Assembly: GCA_013288145.1 (NCBI GenBank)
Contig: JABDCJ010000004.1
Coordinates: 20,809 to 84,808, forward strand
Direction: 5' to 3'
Origin: Nitrososphaerota archaeon
Lineage (GTDB): Archaea; Thermoproteota; Nitrososphaeria; Nitrososphaerales; CADDZS01
Length of the DNA: 64,000 nucleotides
In this document: piece by piece, positions 1-8,772 of the stretch
Position numbering within the stretch: position 1 is the stretch's first letter
Layout of the letters: the number at the start of each line of letters is the position of its first letter
Notes under the pieces: model-generated
Seen by the model: the letters and a program-made list of their open reading frames with translations, nothing else
Database searches by the model: none
Told to the model about the DNA's origin: nothing
Translations under genes and position numbers: made by a program

Positions 1-963
1 AGCTACAAAGATGATGAAATACTGGTGAGGGTGAAAGCTTGTGGAATCTGCGGCACAGACGTCGAATGTTATCTTGGAAATTCCATAGAAGGAGTCTTTC
101 CCTATGTGCCTGGTCACGAATGGAGTGGAGAGGTTTCCGAAGTTGGAGACGCTGTTACCTCCTTGAAAAAGGGCGACAAAGTCGTTGGGCAAACGGTCGA
201 ACCCTGCGGGATCTGTGATAGGTGCAAGAACGGAATGAATCCAGAGCTCTGTCGGAACCCCCGAGTCTTTGGGTTCACACCCGCGACTCCCGGCGGTTTC
301 TCGGAATACAGTGTTAGGAAGGAGAGGTTTCTCTCAAAACTGCCCGGAAATTGTTCCTTTATAGAGGGGGCACTTGTGGAACCGTTCTCAGTGGCATATT
401 ACGGGGTCTGGGTAAACGGAGGTGGCGTCCAGGCATCTGAGGATGTCGTGATAACCGGACTTGGACCGATAGGGCTTTTCGCTTTGGCTGCTGTAAAAGT
501 CGTCGGTGCTCGGACTATCTGCGTCGACCCAATAGAAAGGCGACGCGAACTTGCCCTAAATTTGGGCGCCGACGTCGTAATCGACCCGAGCAAGAAGGAC
601 GCAACAGACGAGATTCTCTCCTTGACGGGAGGATTCGGAGCGGATCTTGTCGTCGACGCCTCCGGTAGTCCTTCCGCACTCGGGAAAATCGTCGACATGG
701 CAGACAACGGTGGGAGAATATCGTTGATTGGGAATAGTTTCAACAAGACAATCCCTGTCGAAATATGGAAGGTGGTGATGAAAGGGCTATCGATCAGGGG
801 ATCGGCAGGATCCAGGTTTCAGTCTGCGATCGAACTGATTGCCGGTAGGAAAGTAGACCTGCTTTCACTGGTATCGCACAAGTTCTCCTTGCCCGACGTG
901 GGGGACGCGTTCGAGCTAGCATCAAAGCGCGTCGAGAGCATCAAGATACTGGTTTTGCCCTAA
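1..963 (+). CDS. Zinc-dependent medium-chain alcohol/polyol dehydrogenase, 5'-truncated by the window edge
   Basis: The reading frame is open to base 1, so the true start lies outside the window; GTG at 25 is internal. The visible part begins in the GroES-like catalytic domain with the zinc motif CGICGTD and the following GHEWSGEV. The structural-zinc lobe is present as four Cys in CGICDRCKNGMNPELC. The Rossmann fold carries GLGPIG, and an Asp in ICVDPIE at the end of the second strand suggests NAD(H) rather than NADP(H). This is the MDR family of sorbitol, threonine and galactitol-phosphate dehydrogenases; the exact substrate cannot be read from the sequence. It stands at the edge of a catabolic cluster and converges with the Rieske oxygenase gene. 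Confidence 0.9.
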   Translation, partial: SYKDDEILVRVKACGICGTDVECYLGNSIEGVFPYVPGHEWSGEVSEVGDAVTSLKKGDKVVGQTVEPCGICDRCKNGMNPELCRNPRVFGFTPATPGGFSEYSVRKERFLSKLPGNCSFIEGALVEPFSVAYYGVWVNGGGVQASEDVVITGLGPIGLFALAAVKVVGARTICVDPIERRRELALNLGADVVIDPSKKDATDEILSLTGGFGADLVVDASGSPSALGKIVDMADNGGRISLIGNSFNKTIPVEIWKVVMKGLSIRGSAGSRFQSAIELIAGRKVDLLSLVSHKFSLPDVGDAFELASKRVESIKILVLP

Positions 964-1042
964 ACTTCTTGCAGTCAGCGCTTGGAGCTGCAACTTCAAA
1001 ATCGCGTCGTTTCAGAAGGAAAAATCGGCGAGCCTGATAAAC

Positions 1043-2188
1043 CTACTTGAGGGCAGGATCGTCACTCATCGCCTGAAGGTATAGACCGTGGAAATGGTTG
1101 ATTACGTTCTCCAATTCATTGACCTTACCGCCGACAAAAACCTCGGAGTTCAGGCCCGCTTGCTGCTGCTCACAAATCCGCCAATCCTGCTTTAAGACGA
1201 AATCGATCCATTTGAGAGCCTCACTTGCGTCGTCGACACAACCCTTCCACTTGTGCGCGAAGAAATCGAAAGTCACCCTGCATTTTCTCGGACCCGCCGG
1301 CCAGGGTATTAGGGTGTTCGCCCATGATGGCGAGAAATTGAACTGACAGTTGGGAAAAGTATTGGGCATCTGTAAACAGTTGTCTTCAACATCAGATTCC
1401 GACAATCCCAGTGTTTTCAGACTATTCAATTGGCCTGCATCACGGGTCTTAGTAGATGCTATGTAGTCCTTCCATTGGAACAGAGTGTAATTTCCGCGTA
1501 TGCGGGTTTGATCGTATGCTGAATGGTCTCGATAAAAGGGCTTCAGAGTTTCGGGATGGACGGTTGGACAATGGTAGCACTCGTTGCCGTTTTCTACGGC
1601 AACCTTCCAATCCGAGTTCACTTCGTATCGTAATCCCCCAATGTAGACCATCTCCTCGGTGTCGTATCTACCAAACCTCTCTTCAAAATCACCTAAGAAA
1701 GATTCTAAAGGTTCACAGTCTGGGTCAAGATTTACGAAAATGAATCCCCTCCAGAGCTGAAGTTTTACAGGGTAGAGGGAGTAATCTTCTTTCTTGAAAC
1801 CTGAATATCTTTCAAAATCTGGGCACCCAATAAGTCGGCCATCCAGGTTGAATGTCCAGGCGTGGTATGGACACTGGATGTTTGACACAGTCTTCGATTC
1901 ATTGACTAACTTCGTCCCGCGATGCGTACATACGTTGTAAAAGGCTTGAATTTTTCCATTTACGGATCTAGTAACAAGGATAGCGCGGTTACCAATGGTC
2001 ATTGGAAGTAAACTTCCGGGCTCATGAAGTTGACTAATATGTCCGACAACCAGCCACTTTTTGTAAAAGATTCTTTCAAGTTCGGAGTTGTACACTTCCT
2101 CAGATGTGTAGAAATAAGATGGAAAAGAATACGCCATCGAGGGGTTATCAAGGACCCTCTGCATTTCACGTTCCAAAACGAAGGTCAT
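1043..2188 (-). CDS. Rieske [2Fe-2S] non-haem iron oxygenase, catalytic (alpha) subunit, carnitine/betaine-monooxygenase-like
   Basis: The protein has 381 aa, the normal length for single-component alpha subunits. The Rieske cluster ligands are C87-x-H89 (CTHRG) and C106-x2-H109 (CPYHAW). The mononuclear iron site has H206 and H211 in NECYHCPTVHPE, and D335 in QDWRICEQQQAGL fits the third ligand. The bridging residue before H206 is Glu203. From memory, Glu in place of the usual Asp is a feature of carnitine monooxygenase CntA and relatives that demethylate or cleave quaternary amines. No reductase partner is visible nearby, so electrons must come from elsewhere. A GGAG sequence sits directly before the ATG, and a TATA-like GATTAAATTG lies about 42 nt upstream. 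Aromatic substrates remain possible. Confidence 0.88.
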   Translation of the reverse strand: MTFVLEREMQRVLDNPSMAYSFPSYFYTSEEVYNSELERIFYKKWLVVGHISQLHEPGSLLPMTIGNRAILVTRSVNGKIQAFYNVCTHRGTKLVNESKTVSNIQCPYHAWTFNLDGRLIGCPDFERYSGFKKEDYSLYPVKLQLWRGFIFVNLDPDCEPLESFLGDFEERFGRYDTEEMVYIGGLRYEVNSDWKVAVENGNECYHCPTVHPETLKPFYRDHSAYDQTRIRGNYTLFQWKDYIASTKTRDAGQLNSLKTLGLSESDVEDNCLQMPNTFPNCQFNFSPSWANTLIPWPAGPRKCRVTFDFFAHKWKGCVDDASEALKWIDFVLKQDWRICEQQQAGLNSEVFVGGKVNELENVINHFHGLYLQAMSDDPALK

Positions 2189-2304
2189 TTCTCCAGATCT
2201 ACCTCGCCAAGCATCGCGGACAATTTAATCTTTTTCCGGAGTATCCAATTCCACCCCTTGGGTGACCGGGCGATTTAGAAACACATTGAACTTCTGAAGT
2301 TTTG

Positions 2305-4353
2305 TCAGCTCGCCGGTGTAACTGTATTGAACACCATCGTAGTGGAATCTCCCATAGATGTCGGATCGACGAACCCACCATTTACCATCGCCTTATTCCA
2401 GACGATTGTTCCAGTTCCGAATGGGAGGTTGGGCAAACCGAGGAAGATGTATGGTACGTCGTTGTTTATCTGCTCCTGTGCGGTCGTGCAGGCGGATTGG
2501 ATAAGTGTCGTATTAGTTGTGCCTATGAGATCTTTCACGCATGGTTGAACAATGGGATTTGAATAGACTGCATCATTGAAAACTAAGGACGAGTTACTGA
2601 CCAAATATATCCACCAGTCAATGGGCGTGTCATCGGTCGGAGCGAAGAAACCTCCCATCGAAGCCATCTGCGGAATTTGCTGCGACATATTGACGTTCTG
2701 GGCGTAAGTCAAGTACATCAGCGAGGAAAATGAAGACTCCGTGTCAATCTGTATGTTCACGTTTATCCCTATGTTCTGGAGGTCTCCCTGAATAGCTTCA
2801 GCAATATTGCTGCATATAGAACAGGTCGAAGAAGCCAAATAGGTAATCGTAGGCGGACTGCTCAATTTCGCCGCCGCGATCTCCTGCTTGGCAAGTGTTA
2901 GGTTGAAATAATCGACTACGGACTGGTTGCCAAAGTTATAGTATGCTCCATCCGCTGGTACGGATGGTCCGTTGTACTGGGTGATGCCACCGTAAAAGGC
3001 CACCTTGGCAAGATTGCTATAGTTGATCGCATGGACGATTGCTTGTCTCACCAGAGTAATGTTAGTCGGATACCTCTGAGTGTTTAGAGATATTATGTAA
3101 AACAAATTCGAGTCCTTTCCCAATGATAATTGGCCATACTTGCTGTTGTTCTGTACTAGCGCATAGTCAGACCCGTAGATCGAAGATAGTTGGGTCACGC
3201 CCGTCGAAAGATCTACGTACCTGCTGATGTCATCGGTCTTTGCAGATATAACGACGTTCTTGAAATGCCCCGGGTCAATGTACGGGTTCGCGCTGATTTG
3301 CGCTTGAGTGAGGTTTCTCCCCCAATAGGTCGGATTCTGTGAGAACTCGACAAAGGAGTTTTCGGATACTTTGGTAACCGCGTAGGGACCTGTGCCAGGA
3401 ATTGGGTTCTGGTTAAAGTAAGTGTTGAAGCTCCCCGGCGTACCGAAACCACCGTGCTGGAGAACATACTGAGTATCAAACAATAGTCCACCGACTGAGA
3501 TCAGCGTTCCCACGAAGAAGTTAAACGGAGAACTCAGGTGGAAAACGATCGTGTTAGGGCCTGTCACGTAAATCGGCCACGAGCTATTTGTCATGATGTT
3601 CATGAGGGCAGAGGAGGGGTTGACAAGACCGCTCTGGTTCATCAAAGTAATCGTCGCCGGACCAAAGCGCACCGCCGTAGTGTTGAACATATTGTAACCG
3701 TTCATGAAGGCGGAACTATTTGCGTCAATGAAGTAGAGTCCGTATATGTCCCCCCAGACCTGGTAGGAGTTGAACGGGTCTCCGTTAGAAAATGTCACGC
3801 CTTGCCTTAGATTGAAAGTGTAGGTCTCGCCGTCCGCGGCCACGCTCCAGTTAACAGCAAGGTCCGGAAGATATTGGACAACTCCATGCGAATACAGTGC
3901 CGACGCATTTACATCAACAAGAGGTTGGTTTACCGTGTACTCAGGCCAATTGGGGTAAGGAGCGCAAGCACATGCAGAAGCCAATTCATTAAGATCGTCT
4001 ACGGGCCAAGATGTATCGTCAATCGAAAGTGTTTGAGGGATATTGCTGCTGGAGCTGCTACCGGTCGAGCTAGTACTCGTCTGTGTCTGCATAGTACTCG
4101 AAGCGGAGGAGCTTGTTGCACTCAGGCTGGAACTTGAAGAAGAAGATGAAGTTGAAGAACTTGAAGGACTTGAAGAAGTTGATGAAGTTGAAGGACTTGA
4201 CGAGCTTGATGAACTTGAAGTAGTTGAAGAAGTTGAAGAAGTAGTTCCGGTGTTCGGTCTATAGGCGACGAGCACACCAATGGCTGCAGCAATTATCAAA
4301 ATTACAACAATGACAACGACAGCAACCGCACGGGATATCCCTTTTAGCGACAT
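2305..4353 (-). CDS. ABC-type oligopeptide/dipeptide-family (SBP_bac_5) solute-binding protein, membrane-anchored with Ser/Thr linker
   Basis: After a short cytosolic N-terminus (MSLKGISRAV) comes one strongly hydrophobic segment, then about 70 residues of almost pure Ser and Thr, then the family 5 binding fold (YTFNLRQGVTFSNGDPF, GTGPYAVTKV, NPTYWG, QAIVHAINYSNL). The anchor plus Ser/Thr stalk is typical of archaeal surface binding proteins and would tether the domain outside the membrane; the stalk is probably O-glycosylated. I chose the ATG at 4353 over the in-frame ATG at 4401 because a TATA-like GAGTTAAATCC lies about 30 nt before it, inside the longer frame, which fits a leaderless mRNA. 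No permease or ATPase gene adjoins it, so the transporter partner is elsewhere. Confidence 0.88.
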   Translation of the reverse strand: MSLKGISRAVAVVVIVVILIIAAAIGVLVAYRPNTGTTSSTSSTTSSSSSSSSPSTSSTSSSPSSSSTSSSSSSSSLSATSSSASSTMQTQTSTSSTGSSSSSNIPQTLSIDDTSWPVDDLNELASACACAPYPNWPEYTVNQPLVDVNASALYSHGVVQYLPDLAVNWSVAADGETYTFNLRQGVTFSNGDPFNSYQVWGDIYGLYFIDANSSAFMNGYNMFNTTAVRFGPATITLMNQSGLVNPSSALMNIMTNSSWPIYVTGPNTIVFHLSSPFNFFVGTLISVGGLLFDTQYVLQHGGFGTPGSFNTYFNQNPIPGTGPYAVTKVSENSFVEFSQNPTYWGRNLTQAQISANPYIDPGHFKNVVISAKTDDISRYVDLSTGVTQLSSIYGSDYALVQNNSKYGQLSLGKDSNLFYIISLNTQRYPTNITLVRQAIVHAINYSNLAKVAFYGGITQYNGPSVPADGAYYNFGNQSVVDYFNLTLAKQEIAAAKLSSPPTITYLASSTCSICSNIAEAIQGDLQNIGINVNIQIDTESSFSSLMYLTYAQNVNMSQQIPQMASMGGFFAPTDDTPIDWWIYLVSNSSLVFNDAVYSNPIVQPCVKDLIGTTNTTLIQSACTTAQEQINNDVPYIFLGLPNLPFGTGTIVWNKAMVNGGFVDPTSMGDSTTMVFNTVTPAS

Positions 4354-4607
4354 AATAGCTATGACGTGCAGAAATGAAGAGGATTTAACTCTTGTCTTCA
4401 TTTTCGTGCCTGATTTTTGTACGATTGTTGCAGGCTTAACAAGAGCACAATCGGTTCTACGATATTGAACTGAGGAGGTAGAAAAAACTCTCAGCGCCTG
4501 AATAGCGTGCTTACACTTGCTTTATCACATTAGGTGATTGCCGAGGTCGTTTCTTCGGAAAAATGCTATATTTGGAAGCTTAATTCTTTCAGGGCGCGTG
4601 TAGCTAT

Positions 4608-5672
4608 TTGGCGTCATCAAAACAAATTCCAACATCTGTAGTGGGAAGCGTTACCAGACCAGTCTGGTTGATAGAAGCTAGAAAGGCCTTTGACCGTGGA
4701 GAGCTAGATAGAAATGAGCTGAATAGACTCAACGATTACGCAGCTGAGCTTACAATCAAAGAACTTGAAAAAACAGGACTAGATGAAATTAGCGACGGCG
4801 AGCAAAGACGAACGAATTTTTTCGAATATTTAACTGAAGCCGTTGAAGGCTTTGAATCTCACAGAATTCCCTTGCAATTTGGAGCGGAAACCTACTGGGA
4901 ACCCGTGCTTACTGGGAGGATCAGATGGCAGGACCCTGCAGCTGTTAAGGAATTAGCATTTTCAAAAAAATTTACTGACAAACCGGTTAAAGTGGCGTTG
5001 CCAGCCATTACTAGGCTACTTCGTTTCTATCCGTCTGAGGGTATACCCCAATACAGTCGTGATAGGTTTACGGAGGACTTGATTAGGCTTCTCCGGTTTG
5101 AACATCGGTCCCTGTTGGATGCTGGTGTCTCGAGCATTCAGATAGACTGGCCAGATGTAACTCCACTTTCGAGTTTAACTGACCGGCGAGAAGCTTCACA
5201 GAAATTGAATGAGTATCTTCAGCTGGTTAATGAGACTATCAGGGATTTTCCTTCGGAAAAACTACATGTTCACATATGCTTTGGAAATCATAAAGCTACC
5301 CATCGAATAACTGGAGGCAGTTTCAAAAATCTCTTTCCAGAGCTATACGATCTAAAAGTTCATGGTTATCTCTTGGAGCTTGCGAATCCTCATCACGAAG
5401 ATGACGTGGAGATCTTCAAAGAGTACCCGGTTCCGAATGGAAAGAGAATTTACGCGGGATTGATCGATGTAAAAACTCCAGACGTTGAGCCGCTCTGGTT
5501 AGTGAGAAAAAGGCTGGATCGAGTTGCAAATTTTATCGATCGCTCATCGCTAGGAGCGACGACTGATTGTGGATTCGCTCCCGGATGGTACTCGTACTTG
5601 ATTCCTCGACCAGTGAACTTCCAGAAGTTGACCAACTTGGTTAATGTGGTTAAAGAATTCAACGCTTCTTGA
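4608..5672 (+). CDS. MetE-like (cobalamin-independent methionine synthase C-terminal domain) zinc methyltransferase
   Basis: The protein has 354 aa and corresponds only to the catalytic C-terminal barrel of MetE; the N-terminal folate domain is absent, as in archaeal and soil-bacterial core-MetE relatives. Zinc ligands expected for the family are visible: H222 and C224 (HVHICFGN), E257 (LLELAN) and C321 (TTDCGF). The DGEQRR motif near residue 63 is also conserved. The family transfers methyl or alkyl groups to thiols; some members are methionine synthases with a corrinoid donor and others are epoxyalkane:CoM transferases. The location among catabolic genes, near a Rieske oxygenase with betaine-like traits, suggests but does not prove a one-carbon role. 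The start is TTG, with TATA-like CTATATTTGG about 40 nt upstream. Confidence 0.82.
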   Translation: MASSKQIPTSVVGSVTRPVWLIEARKAFDRGELDRNELNRLNDYAAELTIKELEKTGLDEISDGEQRRTNFFEYLTEAVEGFESHRIPLQFGAETYWEPVLTGRIRWQDPAAVKELAFSKKFTDKPVKVALPAITRLLRFYPSEGIPQYSRDRFTEDLIRLLRFEHRSLLDAGVSSIQIDWPDVTPLSSLTDRREASQKLNEYLQLVNETIRDFPSEKLHVHICFGNHKATHRITGGSFKNLFPELYDLKVHGYLLELANPHHEDDVEIFKEYPVPNGKRIYAGLIDVKTPDVEPLWLVRKRLDRVANFIDRSSLGATTDCGFAPGWYSYLIPRPVNFQKLTNLVNVVKEFNAS

Positions 5673-5869
5673 GCCGGACCTTTGGCTATAACATCAAAAC
5701 TCTGTTAAGACAAACAAAAACCTTCAGAGTTCAAATTAATTAGAAATTAAGTGCCGGGAGTCGCCACGCGGTCATCGATGAAAGAACGACCTTCTGATAG
5801 AACTCATCACTGACCTGCCACTATATACAGCCTTAAGTATCAATGGACAATTTTTCCGGTTAGAGTAAA

Positions 5870-6181
5870 ATGCCAATCTTGGTCTCAATGTACAATCTGA
5901 AGCAAGGGGTGAGCATGGAAGCCTACAAGAAATATTCGAGAGATCTTGATCAAGTAGTTACCCCTAAACAGCCTGGAGTGAGGAGTTTCAAAATCTATGA
6001 GATAAAGTCCACAGAAAACGAGAAACCGAAGTATCAAATCTTCGAAATTATTGATGTCGAAAGTTGGGATGCTTGGCAAAAAGTATTGAAAAGCGATGCC
6101 TTCAAGCAAGTTGTGGATGAGTGGCCCGGAGATCCCGACACTGTTCAATTAGTTATGGGAGACAGAATCGAGCCGGCCTGA
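5870..6181 (+). CDS. REDY-like (HapK-type) dimeric alpha/beta-barrel protein
   Basis: This is a 103-aa single-domain protein. The pattern 'ILVSMYNLKQGVSMEAY' followed by 'FEIIDVESWDAWQK' resembles the REDY-like/HapK family, a small ferredoxin-like dimeric barrel related to EthD and ABM domains. These act as cofactor-free enzymes or small-molecule binders, often next to oxygenases or in secondary metabolism. No catalytic residue can be assigned. It follows the MetE-like gene on the same strand after a 197-nt gap with its own A/T-rich upstream (ACTATATACAGCC about 50 nt before the ATG), so it is probably transcribed independently. Confidence 0.7.
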   Translation: MPILVSMYNLKQGVSMEAYKKYSRDLDQVVTPKQPGVRSFKIYEIKSTENEKPKYQIFEIIDVESWDAWQKVLKSDAFKQVVDEWPGDPDTVQLVMGDRIEPA

Positions 6182-6267
6182 TCGCCTCGAAATCTACTTT
6201 GTAAAGGATAACTGTTGCTAAAGGAATTTTTTGTCATGGAATGCCCAGAGTAGATTTTGAACAAAAT

Positions 6268-7419
6268 TTAGCAATAAATTGTAGCGGATAATTTAGTCAG
6301 CTCATGCATGGTTGAAACCGGATCTCCGTTATTTGCAAGGAAATCATGTATCAATGCTCCGCTCTTGTTCTGAATGTCGATGAATCCAGGAAATCGAGGC
6401 CTAACGTAGGCATTAACTATAGTATTCTTAGTATTGCTGAAAAAATTGTTCGTGCTCTTATTTGCACCAATATCATACCATGTAACTATTGAGGCTGGCT
6501 GCCCTCCTGCTGACAAGTAGGGACCATTTTGAATTACTGGAGAGGTAATCCAGAGTGCATAATCCTTCGCAATTTCTGAATGGTCGGTAGAACTTGATAC
6601 TGCAATTCCTGCTCCTCCTAGGACACTCCCGATAGGACCCAACCCCGCAGATGGAATATCAGAAAAACTAATGTCATACTTCCTGAAAGAATTTCTTGAA
6701 TAATTGGAGTACCCGAATATCAGAGGGACATAAGATATTTCGCGCGTAGATCCCATGAGATCGAGGAGTGACGGTGGATCAAAATCAAGTGACTTTGGAT
6801 GAGATAGGTCACTTAGTTTTTTCAAGATTTCAAGAACGATTATTCCCTTCTCGAAATCTAGAACTTTTTTAGAATAGCAAGGAAATTCCCCGTGATTACA
6901 GTATAGCGTAAGAAATGAACAATAACATCCTGTTGGGTCCAGCGGAATTCCAACTCGGGATACTTCGTGTTGAGTAGTTTTCGCCAACGCAATTACCTGT
7001 TCCCAAGTTTCTGGTAGATCCACGATTAGGTCTCGTCTGAAAGCTGAGACCTGGCACGCAGCATCGATTGGGAGAGCCCAAATAGAATTCTCGTAGCGAT
7101 AACTATCAAAAGACTTGCCCATGAACTGATTTGAAATTAAATCCAAATCTGACTTTGATACCAGTGAATCGAAAGCCAGTAGAGATTCAGTGGAGACAGC
7201 TTCTGCTATCGATGGATGATCGATTATGATAAGATCGTAATCTTTGTAGCTAACTTCGGCAGATGATAGTCCAAATTGATTCAAAGACCTCTTCTTCCAG
7301 ACTAAGTTCACATCTGGGTGTTTACGCTTGAAGTGGTCTAGTGACATCACAAGAGGATCGTAACCTCTGGGATGGTCCCAAGTTAGACCGGTCAAAGCTG
7401 TCAAGAATTCGGCCTTCAC
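6268..7419 (-). CDS. Family 1-type (sugar-binding-like) periplasmic binding fold protein without signal peptide
   Basis: The 383-aa protein has the two-lobe fold of ABC extracellular solute-binding family 1: an early 'DLIIIDHPSIAEA' segment, 'YENSIWALPIDAA', 'LPETWEQVIALAKTT' and a late 'AKDYALWITSPVIQ' helix. Unlike the two large binding proteins in this window it has no N-terminal hydrophobic segment, no lipobox and no Ser/Thr stalk, so it is predicted to be cytosolic. It lies 171 nt downstream of a CaiB-type transferase and a crotonase on the same strand and probably belongs to the same unit. It may bind an acyl-CoA-pathway intermediate inside the cell, or may be a binding protein that lost export. 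No catalytic role can be assigned. Confidence 0.72.
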   Translation of the reverse strand: MKAEFLTALTGLTWDHPRGYDPLVMSLDHFKRKHPDVNLVWKKRSLNQFGLSSAEVSYKDYDLIIIDHPSIAEAVSTESLLAFDSLVSKSDLDLISNQFMGKSFDSYRYENSIWALPIDAACQVSAFRRDLIVDLPETWEQVIALAKTTQHEVSRVGIPLDPTGCYCSFLTLYCNHGEFPCYSKKVLDFEKGIIVLEILKKLSDLSHPKSLDFDPPSLLDLMGSTREISYVPLIFGYSNYSRNSFRKYDISFSDIPSAGLGPIGSVLGGAGIAVSSSTDHSEIAKDYALWITSPVIQNGPYLSAGGQPASIVTWYDIGANKSTNNFFSNTKNTIVNAYVRPRFPGFIDIQNKSGALIHDFLANNGDPVSTMHELTKLSATIYC

Positions 7420-7590
7420 TGGTTGGAATCGGTTGGCAGAAAAATCTCTTGTTAGAAACTATTTTTCTCGTTCAACTGTTCTAGCATATACGTAGATGAT
7501 AGACGTGTTAAACCAACAGATATGGACATACTATGCAAACATCGAAAGTTCTCCGAGATAAATGAAATTCAGATTTGAAGAAAACTAGGA

Positions 7591-8772
7591 TCAAATGATT
7601 CCTTGCTCTTTAAGATCCATAAGCTCAGAATCGCCAATGCCCAGGATTGCCCCGTAAATCTCTTCGTTATTTGCGCCTATTTTCAATCCTGGATTAGTTA
7701 TTGTTCCTGGTGTCTTGCTCATTTTGAACGCAGAACCTGGAACTCTGACTTTCTGTCCATTCGACAGCAAAAACTCTGGATACATGTTTCTGTATTTGGT
7801 ATTTGGATCGTCAAGTTGCTCGGACACCTCTCTGAATTCTCCCGTAACACCTCCAACTCTGGTCACAATTTCAACAACTTCCCTACTCGATAGATCGGAC
7901 AACCAGCTTCCGACGATCTTGATCACTTCACCTTGATTCTTGACTCTACTCGCGTTTGTTGAAAATTTTTCATTCTCGAGCAATTCGGAGTGCCCAAAAT
8001 GCCTTACAAATTCCTTCCAGCCTTTCTCCGTATGTATTATGACATACACAAACCCGTCTCTGGTCTTGAAGAGATACTCCGGCGAAATCATGTAACTTGT
8101 AGGTCCCGGTCTCACCGGAAAACCGCCAAAGTAATTTACCATACTCTGCTGCGACAATAGGACCGCAACGTCGTACATAGCTATGTCAATTCTTTGCCCC
8201 TCTCCGTGTAGGTCTCTATAACGAAGGGCCGAGACAATGGCCAAATCCGCGAAGACCGGAGTTACTAGGTCCAGACCACTGGTGCCCAGTCTCGTAGGCA
8301 TATCTGGAAAGCCATTTGTGTCCATTAGGCCGCTGAAAGATTCGACAGCGGGATCAAAACCCGCGTAATCTCGATAAGGCCCCTCGCCGTAAGCCGTACT
8401 CGAGCAGTATATGATCCTTGGATTTATCCTCTTTTGATCTTCATAGCCAATATTGAGTTTGTCTAGCGTACCTGGAGTAAAATTCTCGATGAAAATGTCA
8501 GATCGCTCGACGAGCTTGAGAAATATCTCCCTCCCTTTTTCTTTCTTCAGATTCAATGTGATGAATTTCTTATTTGCATTGTAGAATATGAAATGAAGAG
8601 AATCGTCGCCTAATATTGGGGGAGTATGTCTCTGGGGATCGCCCCACGGAGGTTCGACCTTGATCACTTCGGCTCCAAGTTCGCCTAATAATCTTCCTGC
8701 ATAAGGACCATTGTAATATTGAGTCATCTCAAGTACTTTTATCCCGCTCAAAGTTTTTTCCATTTGTTTCAC
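7591..8772 (-). CDS. CaiB/BaiF-type (class III) CoA transferase
   Basis: The 393-aa protein begins with the family signature 'LSGIKVLEMTQYYNGPYAGRLLGELGAEVIKVE' (split here: GIKVLEMTQYYNGPYAG, then LLGELGAEVIKVEPP) and has 'DIFIENFTPGTL' near residue 93. Asp168 in 'GTSGLDLVTPVF' is positioned like the catalytic Asp that forms the acyl anhydride in formyl-CoA transferase; this alignment is by eye. The family moves CoA between carboxylic acids such as carnitine, crotonobetaine, bile acids, oxalate and succinate. The gene overlaps the upstream crotonase stop by 4 nt, so the two are co-transcribed and translationally coupled. The substrate is probably the acid further processed by the crotonase. 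Confidence 0.9.
   Translation of the reverse strand: MKQMEKTLSGIKVLEMTQYYNGPYAGRLLGELGAEVIKVEPPWGDPQRHTPPILGDDSLHFIFYNANKKFITLNLKKEKGREIFLKLVERSDIFIENFTPGTLDKLNIGYEDQKRINPRIIYCSSTAYGEGPYRDYAGFDPAVESFSGLMDTNGFPDMPTRLGTSGLDLVTPVFADLAIVSALRYRDLHGEGQRIDIAMYDVAVLLSQQSMVNYFGGFPVRPGPTSYMISPEYLFKTRDGFVYVIIHTEKGWKEFVRHFGHSELLENEKFSTNASRVKNQGEVIKIVGSWLSDLSSREVVEIVTRVGGVTGEFREVSEQLDDPNTKYRNMYPEFLLSNGQKVRVPGSAFKMSKTPGTITNPGLKIGANNEEIYGAILGIGDSELMDLKEQGII

Noticed and set aside
3213..4264. Open frames on the opposite strand of the Ser/Thr-rich binding protein (acidic Leu/Glu/Val-rich on the plus strand)
   Set aside because: They mirror the low-complexity Ser/Thr codons of the real gene and have no independent start signals.
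4043..4264. Simple repeats in the stalk-coding DNA looked like a tandem repeat array or CRISPR
   Set aside because: Units are codon-based Ser/Thr repeats without constant spacers; no CRISPR array or cas gene was seen in the window.
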